A DNA stretch of 24,721 bases from Corallochytrium limacisporum (GCA_002811645.1 PDIP01000141.1:1-24721); one strand, 5' to 3'. Counted from the first letter of the stretch, positions 10,201 to 19,400 are shown. Made by a program: numbers and translations. Notes: a model not told the origin generated them from the letters alone.

Positions 10201-13200
10201 CTGACCTTACGGATGGTCTTCTTTACCTGCCGATCGAGATCATTGAGGGAGTCGTTGGATAAGACCAGGCCAGGACGGGACTTCTGCGATTTGCTTCCTG
10301 TCATGCCATATTCAATGATCTCCATGAGCATGAGCATGCACCGTTGGTCGCGCAGGATCCATTGATCGTCAGTAATGATCCAGCCAAGGATGGTATGGTA
10401 TGCAGCCGCAATCATGGAGTGCAGTGATTTGGTGTGCCGCTGCAGCGGTTGGCTAATTTGCTTGTCTATGTAGAAGCATAGGTCGCGAACAATCATGCGC
10501 GCACAGGACGGGGCCTGCTCTTGCAGGATCTCGTGTTGTTTTGAGAAAGCCTCCAGGGTCTCAAGCGCCACCAGCGTGACGCTTAGTGGCCAACCTTTCT
10601 CTCGAAGGCGCCGTGTGATCAGTTTGATGCCATTGGCTGTCTGCTCGATGTGCCTTTCCAGCCGCATCAAGGAGATCGCCTCAAACGCATAGATGAGCAA
10701 CTGCCAGTTTTCCACGTCGTGGTCATCGTCCGTGGTGTGGGATCCCGTGATGGTCTGCATAGCCGTGAGGATCAGTTCAAGCAAGTCCTCGCAGTTAATG
10801 GTCACCATCTCTCCAGCTCCCTGCATCGTGCCCATGTAAGCCCGCCGCTGCAGATTCGGTGTATTCCGGCCGCGGATGTTGCCCCCAAGACCACGTAGAC
10901 CACCGCTAATGCCTGATCCGTTGTCGTCCGGCACCGGAGACACCGGTTCGCTGCGATTGCGGGTAGGTTTCGTCGCGCTCTGTGATCGACTGACGTTGGC
11001 ACTCGCACTGGGACCCAGGTCGGACGTGGAGGCGACTTCTTCAGTTCCAATGGCAGCCAACGATGGGGGATCTGATGTCGGAGGGATAGGTCCACCGAGC
11101 ATAGATCCATCACCGCCACTCTCCGGGCCAAAGAGTGGTGGGCCACTCATCTCACTGTCTCTGAGATTAACTGGTGCGGTGGCAGGCTGCACGAGCATAT
11201 CCTCAATGACGCGGTGCTGAATTTCAATCATTGGACTGACGGGCACGTTGCCAGCACCTGTGCCAGCGTCGCTAAGCTGAGTGCTCTGGTCGTCATTGGT
11301 GTCTGGAATTGTTGGGGGCCCACGCGCATCACCTTTAGTGCTGCCAGAGGCCATTGTGTCGACGCGACCAGCACCGCCCCCGTAATACAGGCCCGCTCGC
11401 GAATTGACCAGTCCAGCCGAAACGGCTGAATTCTGCTCGCTCCTCGCGATTTTTTCGACGTAATTTAGCTGCGGAATCGTCAAACTGCCATCCTGGAGAA
11501 CAAACATGCCATGCAGGGACAAAATAATTTTCAAACTGGCGCGTTTCAGGCGCGTCAAGTTTCGACAATTCTGGAAAAGCTGCAGTGTGGATATGTGGTG
11601 GTAAGTCAGGGCCATGTTATAAACTTCCGTGCTTGTGAACGTAGGCGTTGTCTGCATCATAATGCTCTTGCAGGCACGCAATATGTTCGGGATCAGTAGC
11701 TTGGATCCCTGCAAGCGCCGATGGAATAGCTCCGTTGATTCAAGCAGGATGGTTGAGGCCGCCAATCCATCCTTCTCCAGTCCTCGATGGACAGAGTGGT
11801 AGAACCGCGCAAGATAGGGTAGGTGGAGCCGGTCCGTCGCGCGCTGACTGGCAAAAATACGGCACAGTGTGGCGAGAGCCAAGGACCGGCCCTGTTCGTA
11901 CAGTTTTCCCATGCTTGACGCTTCAAACAGGTCCGAGCCAAACACATGCAGAAGCGCATTGCCACTGGCCTGCCAGATTTCGATATAGTATTGCTCGGCG
12001 GTCCTGCCCGCGGCTGTGCTTGAGTTTTGTGGCTGCTGTCCTGCACTTGAGGCAGTGTCACCAGCGGTGCCTCCCGTTGCACCGACACCGTCGTCGGCCT
12101 GGTCCTTGTTGCCATCGTCAGATCCAGACGCGCCCGTGCTCTGTGACTGAGCCGCTGGCTTGGCCAGGTAGCTCGCCATCGATGCGACAGCAATGGCCAT
12201 CTCTGACCCTTGCGCTATGGGGTTTACAGTGCCGTCGCCTTCGTGGACCTCGGCAGGCACAGTAGTGATCTCTCCATTTGGAAGTATCTCGTCCTTGACA
12301 CATACGAGTGGTTTGATACGCAGAAAGACCTCAACAAGCTCACTCACGCCTTCAATAGCTGCAAGGTGGATAACGGGGTCATTGAAATGGTTTGGGTTAC
12401 CTATTGTGTGCAGCATCTGGTACCACGCGTGCGTGGCAGCACGGTCCGGCATGAAGAACCCGGCATCCGCAAACATTGGGGTGATCGGCTCCCGCAACGG
12501 TTTCAGCAGAGGTTTCCGAGTCGATGCTGTTCCGGCCCGCATTGACGGTGACGGACTGGTCGGTGTCGAAATATTTTGTGGCGCCCCGGTGCTGCTGGGT
12601 GCGGCGGGGACGCCATTGTTGCCATTATTCTGTCCCGGTTGTGCTGAAGAGTCCTCAGACATCGGCCCACCCAGGATCCGGGATGGAGAGCCACTCCGAG
12701 CTGATTGCTGAGAAGTTGGGTTCTCGAGCGGCGATCCAGTGTCCGAAGTCTGGCTCCGACCACCAGGAATGCCTTTGCCTGCGTTGCCCTCTGGGCCCAT
12801 GCCTCCCAAAGCGTCCTGTGATGTCATCGCAATCACTGCCTCGCTGCCGTTTTCTGGGCCATAGAGAATGCGCAGGACCCGCTGCGTCAGGGCCAGGCAA
12901 ACCGAGTTCCACTCCAAGACGAGTTCCTTGCGGTGCCGCCACCTTTCGCACAGCTTGCGCAGTTGGCTCCAAAGTTCTGGGCTCGGATAGCAATGAACGC
13001 AGGAATGTAGCCACAGATCGAAGAGCACGCGCAGCAAATGTGGACAAAGCCGACCTGCCAAGTCGTCCTCTGGCCGTGGTTTCGCCAGCGGTCGGTGCAA
13101 CAAACTATCGGCGATTCCCATCAGTAGCTTCAACAACGTCGCCCACGTTCCAGGCGTGAATGCACTGACCGATGACCGCCCAACGGCATGGATAAGATCC

Positions 13201-13661
13201 AAAGTTTTGCCGCAGAGTTCCGTGTGCCGATTTAGGGCCTCCCACTTCGTGAGAGCCCGCTCTGGGGGACCAAAGAACTCTGCTCCCGGCTCCCTTGGTA
13301 CAAAGAGCAGAGACAGGTGCTCAAACATAAGTCTGTAGTACATCTCTGGATCCTCGGCCACTGAGTCCGGAATTGCGTCGTTCGGAAACCACGCACCCTG
13401 GAGCCAGTCCTGGTAGACCGAAAGGCAAGCCTCAATCACATTTGCGTTCTCCATAGGGAGTGTGAAGCCATGGGCGAGGATTTCCATGGCCCACTGAACA
13501 TGGGCACTAGCCCTCAGAAACTTCCGGTTCTGTTGGCTAACCAGATGCATGGCCACAGCAGAGACTACGACATAGCGTACATCCCCGGGGAAGGACTGGA
13601 GGACATTGGAGTCCATAGGCTCCTGCAGGAGCCCCAGGTGGTTTACCCAGTCCAAGTACAT
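7239..13661 (-). CDS. RALGAPB: Ral GTPase-activating protein subunit beta homologue
   Basis: An uninterrupted 2140-codon ORF homologous to RalGAP beta, the non-catalytic partner of the RalGAP alpha subunits in a TSC1/TSC2-like complex that switches off Ral-type GTPases. The match starts at the first methionine (MYLDWVNHLGL), which fixes the start. It continues through AMEILAHGFTLPMENANV, LSLLFVPREPG and a block near residues 398-450 with WYQMLHTIGNPNHFNDPVI. The C-terminus carries the RapGAP-like fold: RDLDEMPDRECLTSSILYV from residue 1840, then FAEFVQALGWTMNLESHVGY, and TLVIVIHALGEGLYRIELSN to the end. The catalytic asparagine of RapGAP domains falls on Leu2011 (RILRLDKAAVIW), so this subunit is predicted inactive, as in animal beta subunits. 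Vertebrate RalGAP beta is about 1500 residues; the excess is Gly/Ser/Pro-rich linkers (about 290-395, 760-920, 1190-1480). It probably acts in the cytosol or at endomembranes. An alpha partner is required and not present here. Confidence 0.9.
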   Translation of the reverse strand: MYLDWVNHLGLLQEPMDSNVLQSFPGDVRYVVVSAVAMHLVSQQNRKFLRASAHVQWAMEILAHGFTLPMENANVIEACLSVYQDWLQGAWFPNDAIPDSVAEDPEMYYRLMFEHLSLLFVPREPGAEFFGPPERALTKWEALNRHTELCGKTLDLIHAVGRSSVSAFTPGTWATLLKLLMGIADSLLHRPLAKPRPEDDLAGRLCPHLLRVLFDLWLHSCVHCYPSPELWSQLRKLCERWRHRKELVLEWNSVCLALTQRVLRILYGPENGSEAVIAMTSQDALGGMGPEGNAGKGIPGGRSQTSDTGSPLENPTSQQSARSGSPSRILGGPMSEDSSAQPGQNNGNNGVPAAPSSTGAPQNISTPTSPSPSMRAGTASTRKPLLKPLREPITPMFADAGFFMPDRAATHAWYQMLHTIGNPNHFNDPVIHLAAIEGVSELVEVFLRIKPLVCVKDEILPNGEITTVPAEVHEGDGTVNPIAQGSEMAIAVASMASYLAKPAAQSQSTGASGSDDGNKDQADDGVGATGGTAGDTASSAGQQPQNSSTAAGRTAEQYYIEIWQASGNALLHVFGSDLFEASSMGKLYEQGRSLALATLCRIFASQRATDRLHLPYLARFYHSVHRGLEKDGLAASTILLESTELFHRRLQGSKLLIPNILRACKSIMMQTTPTFTSTEVYNMALTYHHISTLQLFQNCRNLTRLKRASLKIILSLHGMFVLQDGSLTIPQLNYVEKIARSEQNSAVSAGLVNSRAGLYYGGGAGRVDTMASGSTKGDARGPPTIPDTNDDQSTQLSDAGTGAGNVPVSPMIEIQHRVIEDMLVQPATAPVNLRDSEMSGPPLFGPESGGDGSMLGGPIPPTSDPPSLAAIGTEEVASTSDLGPSASANVSRSQSATKPTRNRSEPVSPVPDDNGSGISGGLRGLGGNIRGRNTPNLQRRAYMGTMQGAGEMVTINCEDLLELILTAMQTITGSHTTDDDHDVENWQLLIYAFEAISLMRLERHIEQTANGIKLITRRLREKGWPLSVTLVALETLEAFSKQHEILQEQAPSCARMIVRDLCFYIDKQISQPLQRHTKSLHSMIAAAYHTILGWIITDDQWILRDQRCMLMLMEIIEYGMTGSKSQKSRPGLVLSNDSLNDLDRQVKKTIRKVSDNRSTNSGAVSVPVSQEERAAKAAGGAQSPQSPVTEGGAEGPGSPTSAGAVPSDSVGHGSSRMPQSAKEAREVIAKRAASDEQGNNGGSVATKGSTGSAVSGLQLNSALGALTSFGQQVAEGVAGDLRSLARDGKISPRGPSRLRSTEGEISEGNSRNASGGTGTGPDRSPLLRQNVAIGIGAFRQPSAQYRVRESQVLTSYTDSPSVPKEKKLAHPPSRRVKDAAECLFLKLFSQLGHFPSAVGPSITGSLIDEAGLLAVPGLMGGSTGPSGTKSSVIMGNGSGSGSVGSGSVVVGGYRNSLRQSASMRSSGTMRRSQLKAAVDSQDEEEEIKLAARIRYFVVDSSVILAVVERPDFRDVVEEQALGEDGKPDPDLPPAKIIVRHHPAATVIIRDACGKHGWTGQLRYLPERLRIDHCDLPAVRPDPMSSDCFDHFMGAHLPELDDGADELDAVCWSEACIPPLQRTATDRRAGLQEGFFGLMNRQAEMEGELHTHMARSAVQHQAPGLLVPPPAPFLMKDSKRYAHAVMSQTGQIILQTHTNEGDQPQDGIGDDTAFGVVEEHDPSTKGADTVPDVGEQDSAIAAATDPDTSLGPLKLGGMKSTASAKSASVVSSPAPTLDVDEEEEDVDGTRRSNSLVVGRILLSHLGLLHESMIGPSKEKGSNGIPRVSELKCDRSLLRSLRDLDEMPDRECLTSSILYVSSGTQSVQDALQCEVPSREFAEFVQALGWTMNLESHVGYRGHLPRYLRCLFPYYADFEREMVFHAYPLIASTLKFEDDEDGDADLRYSIDESVLLDEGPAAISPSTSMTGVTAASATQTTAVPTIVGRQTAVDESSSRQLQRRLKVFERILRLDKAAVIWLDDSEDRNQIVNSMKSSQRTLVIVIHALGEGLYRIELSNTGPYVVNDSRMIVGPLVHGMVLDKASLAPLVRLTLINNANRERLLLDNNPGNAIVQRKKKIEELEKRYKKPHAMADFFEDFFR

Positions 13662-14321
13662 GTCTGATCCGTAGGTGTAGATATCTATAGTTGCTGTTAC
13701 CGCATATTTGCAAGCATCAGTCGCTATCTCTCTATTGTCAAATCCGCAGAATAAATATTTACATCGTTGTTGCTTGCCAGTGTTTCACTTGCTGGCTCTC
13801 CCATTGTTGTGCACTCATGCACGGACGGAAACGCAGACAATTCATACAAATCATAAAAATACAAGGCGGAAAAGTTCACAATTGATCTCATCTATTTCTT
13901 ATACCAAATGCCCCTGTTCCAGCCGTTTCAATTGCTTGTCGCGATAAGGCATTTTCCAGTTGACTTTACGCGGCCCACGGGCGGACACGGGCCCCAGGGC
14001 TCCGCACCGAGCCGCTCGGTTTCTGCGCGGGGCCTCCCCCCTCTCCTTCAAACCGCGGGCTCGCCGGGGTCTCGCTCTTATTTTTTCCCGTGTCCGCTCT
14101 CACTCAGGCGCGCTTCCCTCGTAATCCTCCCCCAATCCCCAGCACCTTTTCGTCCTTGCGCGCCCATTTCGGACAGGCTTCCCCCCTCCCAAGGGCCCTC
14201 TCTCGCTCTCCGCTCACTGCTGCGCCGGTAGGTCGGTGCGTCCAGACGCGGCCTGCGCGGTGTCTCTGTGGGGCCGCTCGGGAACTTATCCTCCCAAGAA
14301 CTCGGCTAACCCCCCTCCCCC

Positions 14322-14330
14322 GGGGGGGGG
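14322..14330 (+). repeat. Poly-G tract (9 G) preceded by C runs
   Basis: Nine G directly follow a run of C6-T-C5, giving a C-rich/G-rich junction that can fold into a CCCCC/GGGGG hairpin. More C runs (TTCCCCCTTCCCCC) follow immediately. The segment is non-coding. Confidence 0.8.
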
Positions 14331-14469
14331 CCGTTCCCCCTTCCCCCGGTGCCGATCGGCCAAAAAAACCAGAGCACCTCTTGGGGGTTGGGTTTTTTGT
14401 ACGTAGAGACTTTTGTTTCCCCGATTTTCCTCGAATGAATTTTCGTTTCGGAAAAACAATAAAAAACTG

Positions 14470-14590
14470 AGGAAAAAGGGCTGTCCCGAAAATTTTAAAG
14501 TACACGAGTATAACAAATATTAAAATAATACATGAAAATATTGAGGCATTGTCAATATATAAAAAGGTCCGTATATAATATAAACACAAA
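14470..14590. promoter_or_regulatory. AT-rich island with TATA-like elements
   Basis: About 120 bp of very AT-rich DNA between two GC-rich blocks. It contains TATATAAAAAGG and TATATAATATAAA on the + strand, both TATA-box-like, but no good ORF begins within a few hundred bases on the + side. On the minus side the RalGAP beta start is about 0.8 kb away. It could be a distal promoter, a duplex-unwinding element or simply low-complexity sequence. Confidence 0.25.
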
Positions 14591-14793
14591 GCGTTTATTG
14601 CTCGGTTTGACTGAACATTGAACCGACCGAACGCTCCCCCAGTGCCAAAGGGGTCGGTGGCAAGAACGCTAGTGGAAAAATGGGGTCATTCAGTACCGAA
14701 CCGTGAACAGACGAAGCGGGGAGAGCAACACGAAGTCCTAGTTCTTCAACCTCCTTCCCGGCCGCTCCTGAAAAACCTATGGCCAAAGGAGGA

Positions 14794-14804
14794 GGGGGGG
14801 GGGG
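14794..14804 (+). repeat. Poly-G tract (11 G)
   Basis: Eleven G on the + strand inside GGAGGAGG-type purine sequence, followed by a T-rich stretch (TGTTATTGTTATTTTTTTG). Confidence 0.85.
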
Positions 14805-15401
14805 TGTTATTGTTATTTTTTTGTTGGTCAACCGCAACCACCAACCCCCAGCCACCCCAACTATACCTCCTCCTCACCGAGCTTACCGTTAGCCTTTGGG
14901 CAAAAGCACGAGTGTTGTATTCCCTGCTGGCCTGGTTCCTCGTGAGTGCTGAAGAGAAAATTGTGAAAGGCGCGGAAGCTCAGCAAAGGCCTTTCGAGGC
15001 CCCCACCGCCAACCCAAAAATTTTAAAAAATGAAGGCAAAAAAGTAAGGCGACCGCGTCACGGCGCAGGAGCGGGGGAGGGGAGACTACGCAGACAAAGA
15101 AAGTAAAAATAAGTTAGAAAAAAGGAGACTGCCATTTTTTCTATTTCTCAGGAACCAAAGAAAAAAGAGTGGGCATAGAATCCACCGAACTCTCGCTATG
15201 CCCGGTGTCCTTCTCGCTCAAGTTTCTTTCCCTCTCTGTTCCGCCCAGCTGTCTGTTTTCGTCTCCTTGCTCCGTGTTTTCTGTTGAAAACATCCACCGA
15301 TACGAAGTCAAACCGGAACCAAAGAACAAACACACACAGACACGGGAACTGAAAATCCTAAGGAAAAGGAAAGGCCACGCTTCCCTCCGGGAGGAAGCCG
15401 C

Positions 15402-15420
15402 GGGGGGGGGGGGGGGGGGG
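15402..15420 (+). repeat. Poly-G tract (19 G), longest in window
   Basis: Nineteen consecutive G on the + strand, preceded by CCGC and followed by TGTGGACGG. Length in an assembly is likely uncertain because homopolymers this long are read poorly. It stands at the left edge of the CT/GGCT-rich microsatellite block. Confidence 0.85.
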
Positions 15421-15596
15421 TGTGGACGGATAGGGGGGCCCCGACCCCCGAGGCAGCAGCGGGACTTGCTCCGGCTTTTTTTCGGAATGCAGCGCAGGGA
15501 ATGCTGCCGGTCCCTCGGTGCACCGCCCGGTACTCGCTGGCTCTCTCGCTCTGGCTGGCTGGCTGGCAGGCCCGCTCAAGCTCGCTCGCTCAGTCG

Positions 15597-15634
15597 CACA
15601 CACACACACACACTCTCTCTCTCTCTCTCTCTCT
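15597..15634 (+). repeat. Compound microsatellite (CA)8(CT)11
   Basis: Eight CA units (15597-15612) run directly into eleven CT units (15613-15634). Flanking sequence contains GGCT and GCTC tetranucleotide repeats (about 15550-15590) and further CT-rich sequence to about 15720. Strand asymmetry is strong, with pyrimidines on the + strand, the same strand as the downstream F-box gene. Confidence 0.9.
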
Positions 15635-16348
15635 TGCTCTCTTGTCTTTGCCCTTTGCCTCCCTCACTGGCGGCCCCTTCCCTCAGTTCTGTCGCTTTCT
15701 CTCTTTCCTTCCAGCTCCCAGTCCCTGTCGTTATCCCTTCGGCTCCATACTTCTACTCTGTGTGAGTGTGTGTGTCCTTCCCTTTCCATGGACGTCTTTG
15801 AGGGGGTGGGCTGCCCGGTGCTACTGCAAATGGTCAAACTGGGGGCTTTCCTCGCCACCTGATTGGCACACTTCACCACCACCCCGCCTCCGGGAGAGGC
15901 CTTCGGGCAATTGAATGAGGCCCAAAAAAACACGGGCATACGAACGCCCTGTACTGCTCACCTTTTCGGGATGGTTTGTGATGATATGCAGAGTTCGCTG
16001 GCGCCGTTTGGGCCGCTAATACCAACCAACAAAAAATGAATGGTCACCTGCCTGTCTCACAGTCCTCCGAAGCTGCAACAGTTTCAAGAATGACAGTGTT
16101 TGGTTTCAGCGTTGATGGTTTGACGTCTTTTTGTGGTCCGCATAAACTCATTCATCTATGCGAAATGCTTCGAGTGCGTTGGATTTGTGGCTGCAGTTCA
16201 GCAAAACTCGCTCCCAGCTCGTCTTGGACCGTTGCTACCTTCTGATTAATGGGCATGCAGGTAGTTGAGAAGTGGAAGACGCAGTGCTAACATGATCTAG
16301 TCCTGAGCAGTCTTATGCGAAACTCAAGGGCCATCGTCGGGTTACCAC

Positions 16349-16395
16349 TTTCACTGAAGTAGGATCACACGGGTATGGTGTGATCAAAAGTGAAA
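16349..16395. repeat. Two-tier hairpin upstream of the CNB-F-box-LRR gene
   Basis: The inner stem GATCACAC (16363-16370) and GTGTGATC (16378-16385) is a perfect 8-bp inverted repeat around a 7-base loop. The outer stem TTTCACT (16349-16355) and AGTGAAA (16389-16395) is a perfect 7-bp repeat, separated from the inner one by 7 and 3 unpaired bases. It ends about 100 bp before the start codon, so it lies in the proximal promoter or the 5' UTR. If transcribed it would form a stable bulged hairpin. Confidence 0.5.
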
Positions 16396-16498
16396 AGGTG
16401 TCTGTATGGCCAATTCCTTGAGGATGAAAAAGGGAAAAGATAATTGATGGTATATGTGTTAAGAGGATCAGGAAACATGGCAAATTGCACCATAAAAC

Positions 16499-19400
16499 AT
16501 GGCGGGCTCTGTACCGGCTAAGGCAACAGAATCCAAGGGAAAGCTAGTAGAAGAGCAAACAACACATACCATTGGGATTGACTCACCTCCGAGCGACAAG
16601 GACACGGTCTGGCTACGCATTTCGTACATTGACGAAGAAGGAACCAAAGCATTTTCGTCACGCAAACGAAAACATCGAAAGGAAGACTTTCTAGATCGGA
16701 TCAGAGCCCACGGCGAAGGTACCAAGGAGCACCGAAGTAGGAAGAAGGCGAAAATGACTAATCCTCTGTCCAGGAGGTCGAGCAGCCGGCGATCGTCCGC
16801 TGCCTCAACCGCGAGCAGCCGGTCCATGCCTAATTCTGCTCTGGCCGGCCCGGGTAGTGCAACGATTGCAGAAGAATCGGGTGAGTTGCCCCCGCTGGCG
16901 CCGAATGTGAGGTCACCACTGACGGGAGGCGGCGGCATGACCGGACTATCGTCCTTCTCTCAATCCGCCGGTGGTGGTGGTGGTGGTGGTGGCCACAACA
17001 CCCTGCACCGTACCAATTCGACCTTCGGGCCGGAAGAGAACGACTTCAGCGAGGAAAAATTGGCCGAACGGCTGCTGGAGCATGCTCTGTTTGCCGACTT
17101 TGACCGTGACGTTATTCGTGCAGTGGTAGATGGCATGCACCTGCGTAGCTATCAGGCCAATGACGCCATCATTCACCAAGGCGAGGAAGGCAAAGCTATG
17201 TTCTACCTCGAACGAGGAACGGCCAAGTACTGCACGGATGGAGGAGAGACTGAATTGGGAAAAATTACGGAGGGGCGATTCTTTGGGGAGTTGGGCATTC
17301 TCTTTGGCAAACCTCGGCGAGCTAGTGTGTATGCCGTCACGCGATGCCTTGTATTTGTGCTGTCCGTGGATAACGTGCGCAAGGTCATGGCCCAGCATGC
17401 AGATTTTGCCGCGGCACTGCAGCGGGAAGCTGAGGAGCGCCAGTTCCTGATCACCCGCGCAGAAAAGCCTGAAGGATCCCTTGCCATGGTAGACCAGTAC
17501 GGCTACCCAGTCCAACGCAGTGCAGAAATTGAAGGGTTCCAAGCCGGTCCGTTGCGGCAACAACTGGCCTTGGTACCCATCTTTCAGAACTGTTCGGCGG
17601 ATTTGCTACACAAACTGTGTGTGGAATGCATGGAGGTGCTCCGGGTTAGTGAAGGCAGGAATATTGTGGAGGCCGGAACAGAGGCAAAAAGTCTGTACAT
17701 TCTCATTGAAGGCGTTGCAGAGGTGATCAAACGCTACAATGTCGTCAAAGGTGAGCTGTTACAGGGCGATGAGACCGAGGAGGAACAAGCGGAGATTCTG
17801 TCACGAATCATCCCCGGGTCGGAGCGCCGATCCATTGACCACAACCCACCATACAATGACAGTAGCGCTGCCAGTAGCAACAGCACCACGGGACCAGGCC
17901 GCGTATGGGTTACCGTGGAGCAGCCCGTGGCCATTCTGCAGGCGGGCGAATATTTCGGGGAGTACACAATCCTCGAGCAGAGCGACGTACACGTGTCAAC
18001 GGTTCGTGCGGTGGAGTACTGTCTGCTCTTCAAGTTGCCACGCGACAAGTTTAGGGCATGCATGCGGAAGTATTGCCACGACGATTCGGACACGGAACAA
18101 GCCATCTATTCTGCCATGCGGCAGGTAAGTAAGGAGCGGCACGATCTGTGGATGGTTGGTGCCGAAGGAGAAAAATACCCTGTGACATCAACGGCTGCCG
18201 AGGCGGTCACCGCATCTCCGGCACTGTCTAGCGCCGCGTCTATGTCGCAGGTCGCTCCGATTGTGTTGGGCAACTCCAGTCTGAGCTTGGGGGCGGCTGA
18301 CTCACAGACTCACATCTCCACATCCTCGCCCGATGTAGTCGGGTCAGCGGGCGGTGAAGGTGGCAGCAACGGCAGTCCCCGCGGAGTGGCGAGTGCTATT
18401 GGATCGGGTGGCTCGGGCAGTCCGCACCGTGGCAGTCCACGTGGCGCATCATGCAGTCCGCGTCGAGCCTCAGGCAGTCCCCGCCGATTGGCACGCGATC
18501 GCAGCCTTGGATCTTCGACTTCACAGTCGTTTACGGACATTGATCGACGTGATCGTATGGCCATGCGGCACAGCCGCAGCCGCAGTCGAAGCGTCAGTCG
18601 AAGTGCGACTCGCGCGGCCATCGGGCGTAGCCCACCGATAACGCGCTTCGACTCGGATAGCAGCAGCGGCAGTCGGGCGGCGCTAGTCCAATTAGAGGGC
18701 TCTGAGCCGAATCTGGCGACGGGCGGCAAAGGTGCCAAGTCCGAGACGGGTCCAGGTGCAGGCACCGCCGTGTCCCCAGTAGAACTGAGGAATTCGCTGA
18801 TGGAAGTAGTTAACGAGGGCAAGACACTGCCTACCGCAGTAGCCGCAGCGAGACAAGACAGCACGGGTAGCGGCTTAGGCAGTGGCGCTGCTGTGGGTAT
18901 CACTAACCCACAATTCTCCATCGACGAGGCTGCGAATCTGCAAGGCAATGAGGGCCAGCTTGAGGGAATACCGGGGCACATGCATGGCGCTGCTTTTGGA
19001 GCACAGGGTGACGGTTTGCTGAGCCCTGATTCACTCAGCAGCGCATCGTTTTCGCCGAAAGGCATGCGCAGTCTGACTTTACAACCGGGGATCGATTACA
19101 TCGACGTCGGTGAGGCATCACCGACCCTAGATCTGAGCACGCAGGATATTCGCACTAGCAGTCCAACGGCACTGGAGAATGAAGAGTTGACGCGAGCACC
19201 AAGGCCGTCGCTGGCGCTGAAATCCACGGCACTAAAGGCTGCACAATTCACAGACGACGCTGCTGCGGTACCGACCCCGCGCGTGACTCCGTCGGTTGAG
19301 AAGGATAGTATGGATGTCGAGCCGTCTGCGCCACAGCAACAGGCAACCCAGGGCCAGGCACAGCCACGCGAACCGCAGCAGCCGGGCCAGTCAAGCGGGC

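Larger units (their letters stand above)
13662..16498. other. Large divergent intergenic region, RalGAP beta / CNB-F-box-LRR genes
   Basis: About 2.8 kb between outward-facing starts with no supportable gene. Going right: the RalGAP beta leader side with an AT-rich AAATATTTATT (minus strand) about 90 bp before that start; a GC-rich C-run segment (about 13970-14350); an AT-rich island (about 14470-14590) with TATATAAAAAGG and TATATAATATAAA; G runs at 14322-14330, 14794-14804 and 15402-15420; a strongly pyrimidine-rich segment (about 15160-15800) with CA/CT microsatellites; and an unremarkable 700 bp up to the F-box gene with a two-tier hairpin near its right end. ORFs of 100-200 codons in the pyrimidine-rich part encode Leu/Ser/Pro low-complexity strings and overlap in several frames, so I treat them as chance. 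Confidence 0.55.

Noticed and set aside
14618-15914. ORFs of 114-198 codons in the divergent region
   Set aside because: They translate microsatellites and homopolymers into Ser/Leu/Pro strings, overlap in different frames, and lack any domain.
16030-16260. C/D-box snoRNA candidate (GTGATGA near 15977)
   Set aside because: The C box matches, but no D box with terminal pairing was found at a suitable distance.
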